In this document: piece after piece, positions 25,019 through 32,981 of the stretch
How positions within the stretch are numbered: position 1 is the first letter of the stretch
Layout of the letters: every line of letters starts with the position of its first letter
From: Bacteroidales bacterium
Lineage (GTDB): Bacteria > Bacteroidota > Bacteroidia > Bacteroidales > JAEINX01
Assembly: GCA_016342645.1 (NCBI GenBank)
Contig: JAEINX010000027.1
Location: forward strand, 1-39,208
Length of the DNA: 39,208 nucleotides
Reading direction: 5' to 3'
Notes under the pieces: model-generated
Seen by the model: only the letters and a program-made list of their open reading frames with translations
What the model was told of the DNA's origin: nothing
The model's database searches: none
Program-made: the position numbers and the translations under genes

Positions 25019-25795
25019 GTGAAAAAACATATTAACAATCTGAAGATAATAAGCTATAGAAGTTTAAACAAGGATTTTTTTTTACTTGAGTTATCGGTTC
25101 CTCATTCTATTAATGAAATCAGGCCCGGGCAATTTGTTGAGGTTTTAGTCGAAAATTCGGCGAAAACCTTTCTCCGACGGCCTTTTTCTATTCACGATAT
25201 TGATTATGAAAATCAAATAATTAGCTTGTTGATTCAAATTGTTGGTAAAGGAACGCGTGAATTGTCAAAGCAAAAATCGGGTGAATATTTAAATCTTATT
25301 TATCCTCTCGGTAATTCCTTTTCCAAACCGACAAACGAAAAAACTTTGTTAATAGGTGGAGGAGCAGGCATTGCACCTTTATTGTTTTTGGCAAAGCATT
25401 TTAAAAGACTACATCATAAATTTTCGGTTTTGCTTGGAGCAAGATCCGAAAACTATCTTGTCAGGCTAAAGGAGTTTAAGAAATTATCAGAAGTTTTCAT
25501 TGCAACCGAAGATGCTTCACTTGGTGAGAAAGGACTTGTAACAAATCATAGTGTTTTAACTCAAGCTGAAATTGGTTTCGACAAAATTATAAGTTGCGGC
25601 CCAAAACCAATGATGAAAGCTGTCGCAATGATTGCAACTGACAAAGCTATTGATTGCGAAGTCTCATTAGAAAATACTATGGCTTGCGGTATTGGGGCAT
25701 GTTTGTGTTGTGTTGAAGAAACAAAACACGGAAACGTTTGTGTTTGTATAGACGGGCCGGTTTTCAACGTAAAAGATTTAAAATGGCTAATTTAA
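25019..25795 (+). CDS. pyrK: Dihydroorotate dehydrogenase B electron transfer subunit
   Basis: This 258-residue FAD/[2Fe-2S] protein passes electrons from the PyrD flavin to NAD+ in pyrimidine synthesis. The FAD domain includes [11 protein letters not shown] and [11 protein letters not shown]. The NAD domain includes [19 protein letters not shown] and [16 protein letters not shown]-terminal iron-sulfur cysteines are in [15 protein letters not shown] and [10 protein letters not shown]. The start is GTG at 25019; there is no in-frame ATG between it and the upstream stop codon at 24992, and [12 protein letters not shown] is where the family begins. It overlaps pyrD by 13 bases, which implies coupled translation. 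Confidence 0.94.
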   Translation: MKKHINNLKIISYRSLNKDFFLLELSVPHSINEIRPGQFVEVLVENSAKTFLRRPFSIHDIDYENQIISLLIQIVGKGTRELSKQKSGEYLNLIYPLGNSFSKPTNEKTLLIGGGAGIAPLLFLAKHFKRLHHKFSVLLGARSENYLVRLKEFKKLSEVFIATEDASLGEKGLVTNHSVLTQAEIGFDKIISCGPKPMMKAVAMIATDKAIDCEVSLENTMACGIGACLCCVEETKHGNVCVCIDGPVFNVKDLKWLI

Positions 25796-26688
25796 AAGTA
25801 AAAATTCATAATCTCGAATTAAAAAATCCGGTTTTAACGGCATCCGGAACTTTTGGTTACGGTGAAGAATTTGACGATTTTATTGATGTCAATAGGCTGG
25901 GGGGGGTAATTGTAAAAGGTACAACAGCCTCAAAACGTGAAGGCAACCCATATCCTCGAATGGTGGAAACTCCCTCCGGAATGTTAAATGCAGTCGGTTT
26001 GCAAAATAAAGGTGTCGATAATTTTATTTCCGATATTTATCCGAGAATCAAAAATTACAAGACCAACATAATAGTTAATGTCTCAGGTTCCACGATAAGC
26101 GAATATGTCGAGGTTTCCGAAAAAATAAATGAGTTGCAAAACATTCCTGCAATTGAGCTAAATATTTCCTGCCCGAATGTAAAAGAAGGTGGAATGGCTT
26201 TTGGAACAAGTTGTCAGGCAGCTTCCGAAGTGATAAATGCCGTAAGAAAAGTTTATAAAAAGACTTTAATTGTGAAACTTTCTCCTAATGTTACCGATAT
26301 ATCCGAAATTGCTTCTGCTGCCGAACATTCGGGAGCCGATTCTGTTTCACTGATAAATACACTTTTAGGAATGGCAATTGATGTTGAAAAACGTAAACCT
26401 GTTCTTTCAACAATAACAGGCGGTTTGTCAGGCCCTGCAATTAAACCAATTGCGATTCGTATGGTTTGGCAGGTAGCGAAGGCCGTGAAAATTCCTGTTA
26501 TTGGCTTAGGAGGAATTATGGATACGGCTGACGCAATTGAATTCATCCTTGCCGGTGCAACGGCAATTCAAGTAGGTACTGCCAACTTTATTGACCCCCA
26601 AATTTCTATTAAAATTGTTGACGGGATAGAAAAATATCTAAATCATCATAAAATTAACTCAATACATGAGTTGATCGGAAGTTTATAA
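25783..26688 (+). CDS. pyrD: Dihydroorotate dehydrogenase, catalytic subunit (class 1B)
   Basis: This 301-residue FMN enzyme oxidises dihydroorotate to orotate in the fourth step of pyrimidine synthesis. Landmarks are [61 protein letters not shown] (active-site Cys in SCPNVK, as in type 1B enzymes that work with PyrK), VKLSPNV and [27 protein letters not shown] in two stretches. The start ATG at 25783 lies inside the end of pyrK; a longer frame from 25738 merely overlaps pyrK and is not used. Confidence 0.95.
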   Translation: MANLKVKIHNLELKNPVLTASGTFGYGEEFDDFIDVNRLGGVIVKGTTASKREGNPYPRMVETPSGMLNAVGLQNKGVDNFISDIYPRIKNYKTNIIVNVSGSTISEYVEVSEKINELQNIPAIELNISCPNVKEGGMAFGTSCQAASEVINAVRKVYKKTLIVKLSPNVTDISEIASAAEHSGADSVSLINTLLGMAIDVEKRKPVLSTITGGLSGPAIKPIAIRMVWQVAKAVKIPVIGLGGIMDTADAIEFILAGATAIQVGTANFIDPQISIKIVDGIEKYLNHHKINSIHELIGSL

Positions 26689-26689
26689 C

Positions 26690-26697
26690 TATATTTG
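26690..26697 (+). promoter_or_regulatory. -7 element (TATATTTG) of tig-clpP-clpX
   Basis: TATATTTG, followed by CAGCC, lies 28 bases upstream of the tig ATG. A TTG at 26671-26673 is 16 bases away, a little short of consensus. The same TTTGCAGCC continuation is seen at the tRNA-Gly promoter (38982). Confidence 0.45.
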
Positions 26698-26725
26698 CAG
26701 CCTCAAAAAATAAATTAATACTTTA

Positions 26726-28093
26726 ATGAATATAACAAAAGAAAATAAAGAAGATTTAACTGCTTTAGTAAAAATTGAAATAACTAAAGAAGACTATCAG
26801 GATCAAGTTAGTAAGGAATTGAAAGAATATCAGCGAAAAGCTAAGATTCCGGGTTTTAGGCCAGGAAAAGTCCCTTTTGGCATGATTAAAAAAATGTATG
26901 GAAAAGCAGTAATTGCAGAAGAAATCAACAAAATAATTTCCGAATCAATTACAAAGTATATTGAGGAAAATAAGATAGGCATTTTAGGGCAACCCTTGCC
27001 AAACTTAGAAAAAAACACTCCTTTTAATTTTGAGGAGGAAACAGATTTTGAATTTTATTTTGATCTTGGATTAGCCCCCGAAATAGAAATTGATGTTAAT
27101 GACGAGATAGAAGTTGATTACTATGATATTAAAGCTGAAAAGGAAATTATTGATAACTACATTTCTGAAGCAATGAAACGTATGGGTGAAACAATTAATC
27201 CTGATAAGTCTGACGAAGGAGATGTATTAGAAGGAGAAATAGAAGAACTCAACCAAGATGTAGAAGTATTAGAAGGTGGGATAAAAAATGAAACATCTAT
27301 TGTTATAGATCTTATCAAAGACAAAACGATTCAAAAAAAACTAATAGGACTAAAGAAAGATGATACTTTAGTTTTTAATCCGCTTAAAGCAACTGAAAGC
27401 GAGGTCGAAACCGCTACTATGCTTGGAATAAAAAAAGAGGAAGTCGAAAAAAATACATCTGATTTTCGTTTTACGATTAATAAGGTTTCACGAATTGTTC
27501 CTGCTGAATTAGATGAAAATTTCTATAAAAGTGTTTATCCGCAACTTGATATTAATGATGAAGACCAATTCAGAAAACAAGTTGAAATCGATGCCAAAAA
27601 ATCACTTGACAATGAAAGCAATAAACATTTTATGAATGAATCTATAAAGAAACTTCTTGAAATTGCCGATTTTTCTATGCCTGATGAGTTTATGAAAAGG
27701 TGGTTATATGAGAATCAAGGGGATGAAAAAGAAGTGAAATCAAAAGAAGCTATTGGACAGGAGTATGATGCTTATCGCGATTCAATGAAGGTGCAATTAT
27801 TAGAAAACAAAATCATAAAAAAATATGATCTACAAGTTACCGGCAAGGAAATTCGAGATCATATTAAAGAAATATATAGGCGATTTGCTCCAATGGATGG
27901 TTTGTCTCCCGAAGAAGTTGAAAAAAATCTTGACGAATTGGCAAACTCAATTTTAAAAAATGAGAAAGAAGTAGAACGTATCCATAGTGAATTATTTGAT
28001 AAAAAGCTTCTTGACTTTTTGAAATCTAATCTTAAATTGAATAAAAAAGAAGTTAATCACAAGGAATTTATTAAATTTGTTACCGAAAAATAA
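26726..28093 (+). CDS. tig: Trigger factor (ribosome-associated chaperone)
   Basis: This 455-residue chaperone binds nascent chains at the ribosome exit. The N-terminal ribosome-binding domain has the signature IPGFRPGKVPFGMIKKMYG (~42-60; the family motif is GFRxGKxP). A middle FKBP-like region (~150-245) is diverged, as usual in Bacteroidota. The long helical C-terminal domain covers ~265-440. It is followed at 24 bases by clpP and then clpX, the well-known conserved tig-clpP-clpX order linking folding and proteolysis. Confidence 0.95.
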   Translation: MNITKENKEDLTALVKIEITKEDYQDQVSKELKEYQRKAKIPGFRPGKVPFGMIKKMYGKAVIAEEINKIISESITKYIEENKIGILGQPLPNLEKNTPFNFEEETDFEFYFDLGLAPEIEIDVNDEIEVDYYDIKAEKEIIDNYISEAMKRMGETINPDKSDEGDVLEGEIEELNQDVEVLEGGIKNETSIVIDLIKDKTIQKKLIGLKKDDTLVFNPLKATESEVETATMLGIKKEEVEKNTSDFRFTINKVSRIVPAELDENFYKSVYPQLDINDEDQFRKQVEIDAKKSLDNESNKHFMNESIKKLLEIADFSMPDEFMKRWLYENQGDEKEVKSKEAIGQEYDAYRDSMKVQLLENKIIKKYDLQVTGKEIRDHIKEIYRRFAPMDGLSPEEVEKNLDELANSILKNEKEVERIHSELFDKKLLDFLKSNLKLNKKEVNHKEFIKFVTEK

Positions 28094-28117
28094 ATTAAAT
28101 AAAATAAGTAAAACAAA

Positions 28118-28792
28118 ATGAATAATAACGAATTTACAAAGTATGCAACTAAGCATATTGGAGTTAACAGCCTTTCACTTGAAAAATATACTTCGGTGTT
28201 TAATAATTATATTTCTCCGACAATTATCGAAGAACGACAGATGAACGTAGCAACTATGGATGTTTTTTCAAGGCTGATGATGGATAGGATCATTTTTCTC
28301 GGAGTGCCTATAAACGATTATGTTGCAAACATTATCCAGGCACAATTACTTTTTCTTGATTCTACCGATTCAAAAAAAGATATTCATATTTACCTAAATA
28401 CACCGGGTGGCTCGGTTTATGCGGGACTTGGAATTTATGATACTATGCAGTATCTGACACCTGATATTTCAACTATTTGTACAGGTATGGCAGCATCAAT
28501 GGGTGCAGTTTTATTATGCGCGGGCACAAAAGGAAAACGTACGGCTTTGAAACATTCCAGAGTTTTGATTCATCAACCTATGGGAGGAGCTCAGGGCCAG
28601 GCATCCGAATTGGAAATAACCGTCCGTGAAATACAGAAGTTAAAAAAAGAACTCTACGAAATAATTTCAACACATACCGGACAGAATTATAAAAAAGTTT
28701 GGAAAGATTCGGATAGGGATTATTGGATGACAGCCGAAGAGGCCAAAGAATATGGAATGATTGATGAAGTTCTCGTTAAAAATAAAAAATAG
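28118..28792 (+). CDS. clpP: ATP-dependent Clp protease proteolytic subunit
   Basis: This 224-residue serine peptidase forms the barrel of the ClpXP protease. The catalytic triad is visible: Ser127 (TGMAASMGA), His152 (VLIHQPMGGAQGQ) and Asp201 (DSDRDYWM). Other landmarks are DRIIFLGVPI, YLNTPGGSVYAGLGIYDTM and EAKEYGMIDEVL. The N-terminus is ~25 residues longer than E. coli mature ClpP and probably contains a propeptide. The gene sits between tig and clpX. Confidence 0.97.
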   Translation: MNNNEFTKYATKHIGVNSLSLEKYTSVFNNYISPTIIEERQMNVATMDVFSRLMMDRIIFLGVPINDYVANIIQAQLLFLDSTDSKKDIHIYLNTPGGSVYAGLGIYDTMQYLTPDISTICTGMAASMGAVLLCAGTKGKRTALKHSRVLIHQPMGGAQGQASELEITVREIQKLKKELYEIISTHTGQNYKKVWKDSDRDYWMTAEEAKEYGMIDEVLVKNKK

Positions 28793-28864
28793 TCCTGAGA
28801 AAATAATAACTCCGTAATAGTATTAGTAATCTTTTACAATCAGGATCAATTAAAAATAAATTTT

Positions 28865-30097
28865 ATGCCACGAAATATCGAAAAATGTTCGTTTTGCGGA
28901 AGATTAAAAAAGGATACAAGAGTCCTTATCGCCGGCCTTGATGCCCATATTTGCGATAATTGTGTTGAGCAAGCAAAAATAATTGTTAATGAAGAATTGG
29001 CATCAAAAGGAGGACAGCAGTTCTCTGACATTAAATTGCTTAAACCAAGTGAAATAAAAAAACATTTAGATCAATACGTTATTGGCCAAGAAGAAGCAAA
29101 AAGGGTTTTGTCGGTTGCGGTTTATAATCATTTTAAAAGAATCACCCAACCTCAAAAAAAAGATGATGATGTTGAAATTGAAAAATCGAATATTATTATA
29201 GTAGGTGAAACAGGAACCGGAAAAACACTTCTTGCCCGAACAATTGCAAAAATTCTAAAAGTTCCATTTTGTATAGCCGATGCAACAGTTTTAACTGAAG
29301 CCGGATATGTGGGCGAAGATGTTGAAAGTATTTTATCAAGATTGTTGCAGGTTGCTGATTATAACGTACAAGCTGCCGAAAAAGGAATAATTTTTATTGA
29401 TGAAATTGATAAAATTGCTCGAAAAAGCGATAATCCGTCCATTACCCGCGATGTCAGCGGTGAAGGAGTTCAGCAAGCATTATTGAAGCTTCTCGAAGGT
29501 GCCATCGTTAATGTTCCTCCACAAGGCGGACGTAAGCATCCTGAACAAAAAATGATTCAAATTGATACTAAAAATATTCTATTTATTTCGGGAGGTGCTT
29601 TTGATGGAATTGATAAAATAATTGGATCAAGAATGCAAACCAATATCATCGGATATAATTTTGATAAGAAAAAAGAAAAAATTGACAGAGAAAATTTATT
29701 ACAATATATTTCGCCAACCGATCTGAAAAAATTCGGCTTAATACCGGAAATTGTTGGCCGCCTGCCGGTTGTTTCTTACTTGCATCCCCTCGAAAGAAAA
29801 ACCCTTATCAGAATACTAACCGAACCTAAAAATTCATTAGTCAGACAATTTACAAGATTATTTGAAATGGATGGTATTGCTCTTACAATTGATAGGAACG
29901 TTCTTGAATTTATTGTTGACAAATCAATTGAATTCAGACTTGGTGCTCGAGGTTTGCGATCAATCATAGAAGTCATTCTAACAGATGCAATGTTTGAATT
30001 GCCATCTGATAAAAAAGTTAAAAGTCTTAAACTTAGTCTTTCTTACGCAAGAAGTAAGTTTGAAAAAGCAAATATTGCAAAACTAAAAGTTGCATAA
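28865..30097 (+). CDS. clpX: ATP-dependent Clp protease ATP-binding subunit ClpX
   Basis: This 410-residue AAA+ unfoldase feeds substrates to ClpP. The N-terminal zinc-binding domain has Cys8, Cys11, Cys30 and Cys33 (CSFCG, CDNC). Walker A is GETGTGKT at 114-121 and Walker B is [11 protein letters not shown]. The substrate pore loop [11 protein letters not shown] and sensor regions ([13 protein letters not shown]) are present. The length is close to the E. coli protein (424). It ends the tig-clpP-clpX cluster. Confidence 0.97.
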   Translation: MPRNIEKCSFCGRLKKDTRVLIAGLDAHICDNCVEQAKIIVNEELASKGGQQFSDIKLLKPSEIKKHLDQYVIGQEEAKRVLSVAVYNHFKRITQPQKKDDDVEIEKSNIIIVGETGTGKTLLARTIAKILKVPFCIADATVLTEAGYVGEDVESILSRLLQVADYNVQAAEKGIIFIDEIDKIARKSDNPSITRDVSGEGVQQALLKLLEGAIVNVPPQGGRKHPEQKMIQIDTKNILFISGGAFDGIDKIIGSRMQTNIIGYNFDKKKEKIDRENLLQYISPTDLKKFGLIPEIVGRLPVVSYLHPLERKTLIRILTEPKNSLVRQFTRLFEMDGIALTIDRNVLEFIVDKSIEFRLGARGLRSIIEVILTDAMFELPSDKKVKSLKLSLSYARSKFEKANIAKLKVA

Positions 30098-30144
30098 ATT
30101 CAGGCTCATTTTATATTTACACAATAAAACATAAGCTTTTTCAT

Positions 30145-30152
30145 TATTTTTG
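30145..30152 (+). promoter_or_regulatory. -7 element (TATTTTTG) of the DUF4294-like gene
   Basis: TATTTTTG lies 23 bases upstream of the ATG at 30176, with no clear -33 TTG. Confidence 0.35.
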
Positions 30153-30175
30153 TATTGATAAGTTTCAATATTTAA

Positions 30176-30760
30176 ATGAAAAAGTTAGCTCTAATATTAT
30201 TTTTACTGTTCTTAATTCCATTTTCAAATTCTGCCCAAGAAAATAAGAGAATAGTAGTATATGCGAAAGTAGTTGACGGCGATACAATCCCAATCATACC
30301 TCTCCCCGAGGTAACTGTGTATTCATTCAAGGTTTTTAAAAACAAAAGAGAGGCAAGAAGAATAACACGATTAATGAGAAATGTTAGGAAAGTTTATCCT
30401 TATGCCAAACTTGCCGGAATAAAGTTAAATGAATATGGTGAAATATTAGAGGAAGCAAAGAATGATAGAGAAAGAAGAAAAATAATGAAAATGGCCGAAA
30501 AAGAAATTAAAGCTGAGTTTGGAGATGATTTACGCAAACTAACTTTTTCACAGGGCAAAATACTAATAAAACTTATTGATAGAGAAACCGGAACATCTTC
30601 ATTTAAATTGGTTCAGGAATTAAGAGGAAAATTTGTTGCCTTTTTTTGGCAAACCTTTGCACGGCTTTTTGGTTATAATTTAAAAGTTGAATATGACCCG
30701 GAAGGAGAAGACAGAGCCATTGAAACTATTGTTCTTATGATTGAAAATGGTGCACTATAA
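30176..30760 (+). CDS. Exported DUF4294-like protein
   Basis: This 194-residue protein has a signal peptide (MKKLALILFLLFLIPFSNSAQ). A domain with DGDTIPIIPLPEVTVYSFKVF, RLMRNVRKVYPYAKLAG, FGDDLRKLTFSQGKILIKLIDRETG (read in parts) and AFFWQTFARLFGYNLK follows. It matches what I recall of the Bacteroidota DUF4294 family. A basic helical section (~56-125, Arg/Lys/Glu-rich) may be a coiled coil. Function is unknown, probably in the periplasm. It is downstream of clpX but has its own promoter element. Confidence 0.85.
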   Translation: MKKLALILFLLFLIPFSNSAQENKRIVVYAKVVDGDTIPIIPLPEVTVYSFKVFKNKREARRITRLMRNVRKVYPYAKLAGIKLNEYGEILEEAKNDRERRKIMKMAEKEIKAEFGDDLRKLTFSQGKILIKLIDRETGTSSFKLVQELRGKFVAFFWQTFARLFGYNLKVEYDPEGEDRAIETIVLMIENGAL

Positions 30761-30909
30761 TTTGTGTTGTCCAAAATATTGGGTTTTATAACAAATGGGT
30801 ATTAATCAGGTTGGCTTAAGATTAAAATATTATGGGAAAAACAATTGCCGAAAATTTTAAAAATCAGCAATTGAAAGTTGGAATACCCCCACAGGCACTC
30901 TCCGATTGT

Positions 30910-30946
30910 TGGAAAGCTAAATCCATTATTCCATTTATCCATTACT
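30910..30946 (-). repeat. Dispersed repeat copy (inverted relative to 6953-6997)
   Basis: On the minus strand this reads AGTAATGGATAAATGGAATA, then AATGGATTTAGCTTTCCA. It matches 6953-6997 except for a shorter spacer. The TGGANTAA-like units tie it to the 8-bp array at 2207-2302. Confidence 0.55.
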
Positions 30947-31017
30947 CCAAATACATTTTTGATAATTAGACTAATAAATTTAAATGAAGTGGATCATAGC
31001 CATCAGGTCTAATGAAA

Positions 31018-31048
31018 AAAAGGTGTCCATAATTTATGAACACCTTTT
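31018..31048 (-). terminator. Rho-independent terminator of the OmpA/TPR lipoprotein gene
   Basis: AAAAGGTGT (31018-31026) pairs with ACACCTTTT (31040-31048). The inner arms CATAA and TTATG extend the stem with one mismatch. On the minus strand the stem is followed by a T-run, 21 bases past the stop codon at 31069. It may also act on the plus strand. Confidence 0.72.
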
Positions 31049-31068
31049 CAATTTTCTTAAAAAAGTTT

Positions 31069-32868
31069 TTACTCAACTATTTTTTTAAATTCATTAACAT
31101 TTTCAAATTCAAGAAACTCTCTATCGGTTTTTGCTCGTTTTTTTAAAGCAGGTTTAGCTTCAAAGGCTTTAATAAGATATTTATACATTATCTCGGTGTT
31201 TTTAGTACGAGCTCCGGCAATTGCCATCAGATAATAGGTTTCGCCACATTTAGGTGCACAATTCAAAGTTTTTTCTGCTTTTTCATTTTCTCCGGCTAAT
31301 AATTGTGCAAGGGCTAAATTATAATCACATTTTTCTTTGCTGAATAATGAAAGGGCTTTATCGTAATCGCCTTTTGTAATACTTAAAATCCCAAGATTAT
31401 AATTTTCATTTTCACCCAATTTTTTCGCATCGTTAAAATGCTTTTCAGCAAGTGTATATTCGCCATTTTTGCAAGCAACAACACCGAGATTATTTTCAAT
31501 CAATCCATTGTTTGATTTTATTTTTTTTGCTTTGTTTAAATACCCGGTTGCTTCATCAAGGTTTCCAAGTTTGATGTCAATTGCGGCTGCGTTATTATAT
31601 GCTCTCCAACATTTTGGATAAATGGAAATTGCAGATTTGTAAATCTTTAATTTTGTTTTTAAATTATCAGTTAAAGTAGCTGAATATAAAAGTTCGTTAA
31701 TTGCTAAAGAGTCAGGGTAAGTTGTGGATAAAGTTGAGATTTCCTCATCTGTTCGTTTTGGTTCAAAGCATGTAACAATAATTTTTGCTCTTCTAAGAGG
31801 AGGAAGGATTTCTTTTTCAAATTCAGGATAAATATTTATCATATTTCTGATTTCCTGTTCTCTTTTTAATTGATTTGATGAGTTAATTACATTAATAATA
31901 GTCCGCTTTTCTTTTAGATCAGAGTTTGCTACAGATTTTAGGAAACCATTCCAGTCTTCACCAAGTGCATTCATTTTAAGAGCTACATCGTTTTTAATAT
32001 ATTTTGCACAAACTTTTGAATCTTTTTCTTTTGCTAATTTCTTAACTCGTTTTTCAAATAAATTAAAAACAGTTTTTCCACGATTTTCACTTAATCCTTC
32101 ATTAAATCTTTCTTCACCTTCGGGTGAGGCATAAGCATCAATAGTAATATCTTTAATTTTCCAACCTTTTCTAAGGAAATCATCTAAGCTAACAAAATTG
32201 TTTTTTGTTTTATTTTCTTTGTTTAGAGGTAGATTCCAGTTAAGGTTATATCTATTTACGGCAAAATACATAGTAGCAGATTCGCTTATTAGTGTTTCTT
32301 TTTCATAAGCGTCTTTTGCTAACATTATGTTTTCGTTATTCATAATCCTTTCAGAGGTATAAATCACACCATCAGCTATTTTGATCTCACCAAATTCGGC
32401 AAATTTTGATTTTTGTTTTATTTCTTCTCTTTTAGAATCAATTTTTACTTTATCTTTGACTATATAAGCAATTGGGTCAACAACCAACTCCGATACAATC
32501 ATCTCCGAATCATACTCAATTGATCCTTTATATGAAAATGTACCACCGGTTTTTGAATTAATTACAATTCCATCACCAACAACATTTTCGCCTTGTAAAG
32601 TTAAGGGGCTAAGAAGAACATAATTATCTTCATAAGTTAAGGCAGGCATGAATAGAACTGCTGCTTTTTTGTTGAAATAATTTTCGGGGATAATTCCTTT
32701 TATTGAAAATTCAATTATTCCACCATTTGTTTCAAGTACTTTTGGAGTTACTTCGTATTTAATACGGTCTTTATGTTTAACCATTTTGCTTAAACTGTTA
32801 CACCCTGCAAGAATTGTTGTAATCAATAAAAAAAGTGCAAATACTTTAAAGTTAGATTTTTTGTTCAT
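31069..32868 (-). CDS. OmpA-like/TPR lipoprotein
   Basis: This 599-residue lipoprotein has a lipobox LLITTILAGC near residue 22. A beta-rich region follows (~38-190: YFNKKAAVLFMPALTYE, TLQGENVVGDGIVIN). An OmpA-like segment lies at ~235-330 (IDAYASPEGEERFNEGLSENR, REQEIRNMINIYPEFEKEILP, LRRAKI), then TPR repeats (~415-590: AYNNAAAIDIKLGNLDEA, ENNLGVVACKNGEYTLAEKHF). In classical OmpA the motif GHTDxxG supplies an Asp that binds peptidoglycan. Here ASPEG has Ser instead, while the downstream Arg remains. It is a tandem paralog of the 820-residue protein just upstream but lacks that protein's barrel. It is probably an envelope scaffold; exact function unknown. Confidence 0.85.
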   Translation of the reverse strand: MNKKSNFKVFALFLLITTILAGCNSLSKMVKHKDRIKYEVTPKVLETNGGIIEFSIKGIIPENYFNKKAAVLFMPALTYEDNYVLLSPLTLQGENVVGDGIVINSKTGGTFSYKGSIEYDSEMIVSELVVDPIAYIVKDKVKIDSKREEIKQKSKFAEFGEIKIADGVIYTSERIMNNENIMLAKDAYEKETLISESATMYFAVNRYNLNWNLPLNKENKTKNNFVSLDDFLRKGWKIKDITIDAYASPEGEERFNEGLSENRGKTVFNLFEKRVKKLAKEKDSKVCAKYIKNDVALKMNALGEDWNGFLKSVANSDLKEKRTIINVINSSNQLKREQEIRNMINIYPEFEKEILPPLRRAKIIVTCFEPKRTDEEISTLSTTYPDSLAINELLYSATLTDNLKTKLKIYKSAISIYPKCWRAYNNAAAIDIKLGNLDEATGYLNKAKKIKSNNGLIENNLGVVACKNGEYTLAEKHFNDAKKLGENENYNLGILSITKGDYDKALSLFSKEKCDYNLALAQLLAGENEKAEKTLNCAPKCGETYYLMAIAGARTKNTEIMYKYLIKAFEAKPALKKRAKTDREFLEFENVNEFKKIVE

Positions 32869-32905
32869 TGTGATATTGTTTTTATTAATACTATGTTTTT
32901 TTATG

Positions 32906-32913
32906 CAAATATA
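32906..32913 (-). promoter_or_regulatory. -7 element (TATATTTG) of the lipoprotein gene
   Basis: The minus strand reads TATATTTG 38 bases upstream of the lipoprotein start and just past the preceding gene's terminator. This implies that the two paralogs can be transcribed separately. Confidence 0.38.
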
Positions 32914-32926
32914 TTCTTTTTATAAT

Positions 32927-32958
32927 AAAAAAGCCCCTAAAATTTAGGGGCTTTTTTT
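32927..32958. terminator. Bidirectional hairpin terminator after the 820-residue barrel/TPR gene
   Basis: AAAAAAGCCCCTA and TAGGGGCTTTTTTT form a strong GC-core stem with flanking A- and T-runs, 24 bases past the stop codon at 32982. It would function on either strand. Confidence 0.88.
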
Positions 32959-32981
32959 ATACAATTCAATAATAAGTTTAA

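Larger units (their letters stand above)
30761..31068. other. Intergenic gap between convergent genes
   Basis: This 308-base gap separates the DUF4294-like gene from the minus-strand OmpA/TPR lipoprotein gene. It contains the inverted dispersed repeat copy at 30910-30946 and the hairpin terminator at 31018-31048. The rest is non-coding with nothing else recognisable. Confidence 0.6.

Noticed and set aside
30774-30795. Possible terminator after the DUF4294-like gene (CCAAAATATTGGGTTTT)
   Set aside because: The stem is only four pairs and AT-rich, too weak to call.
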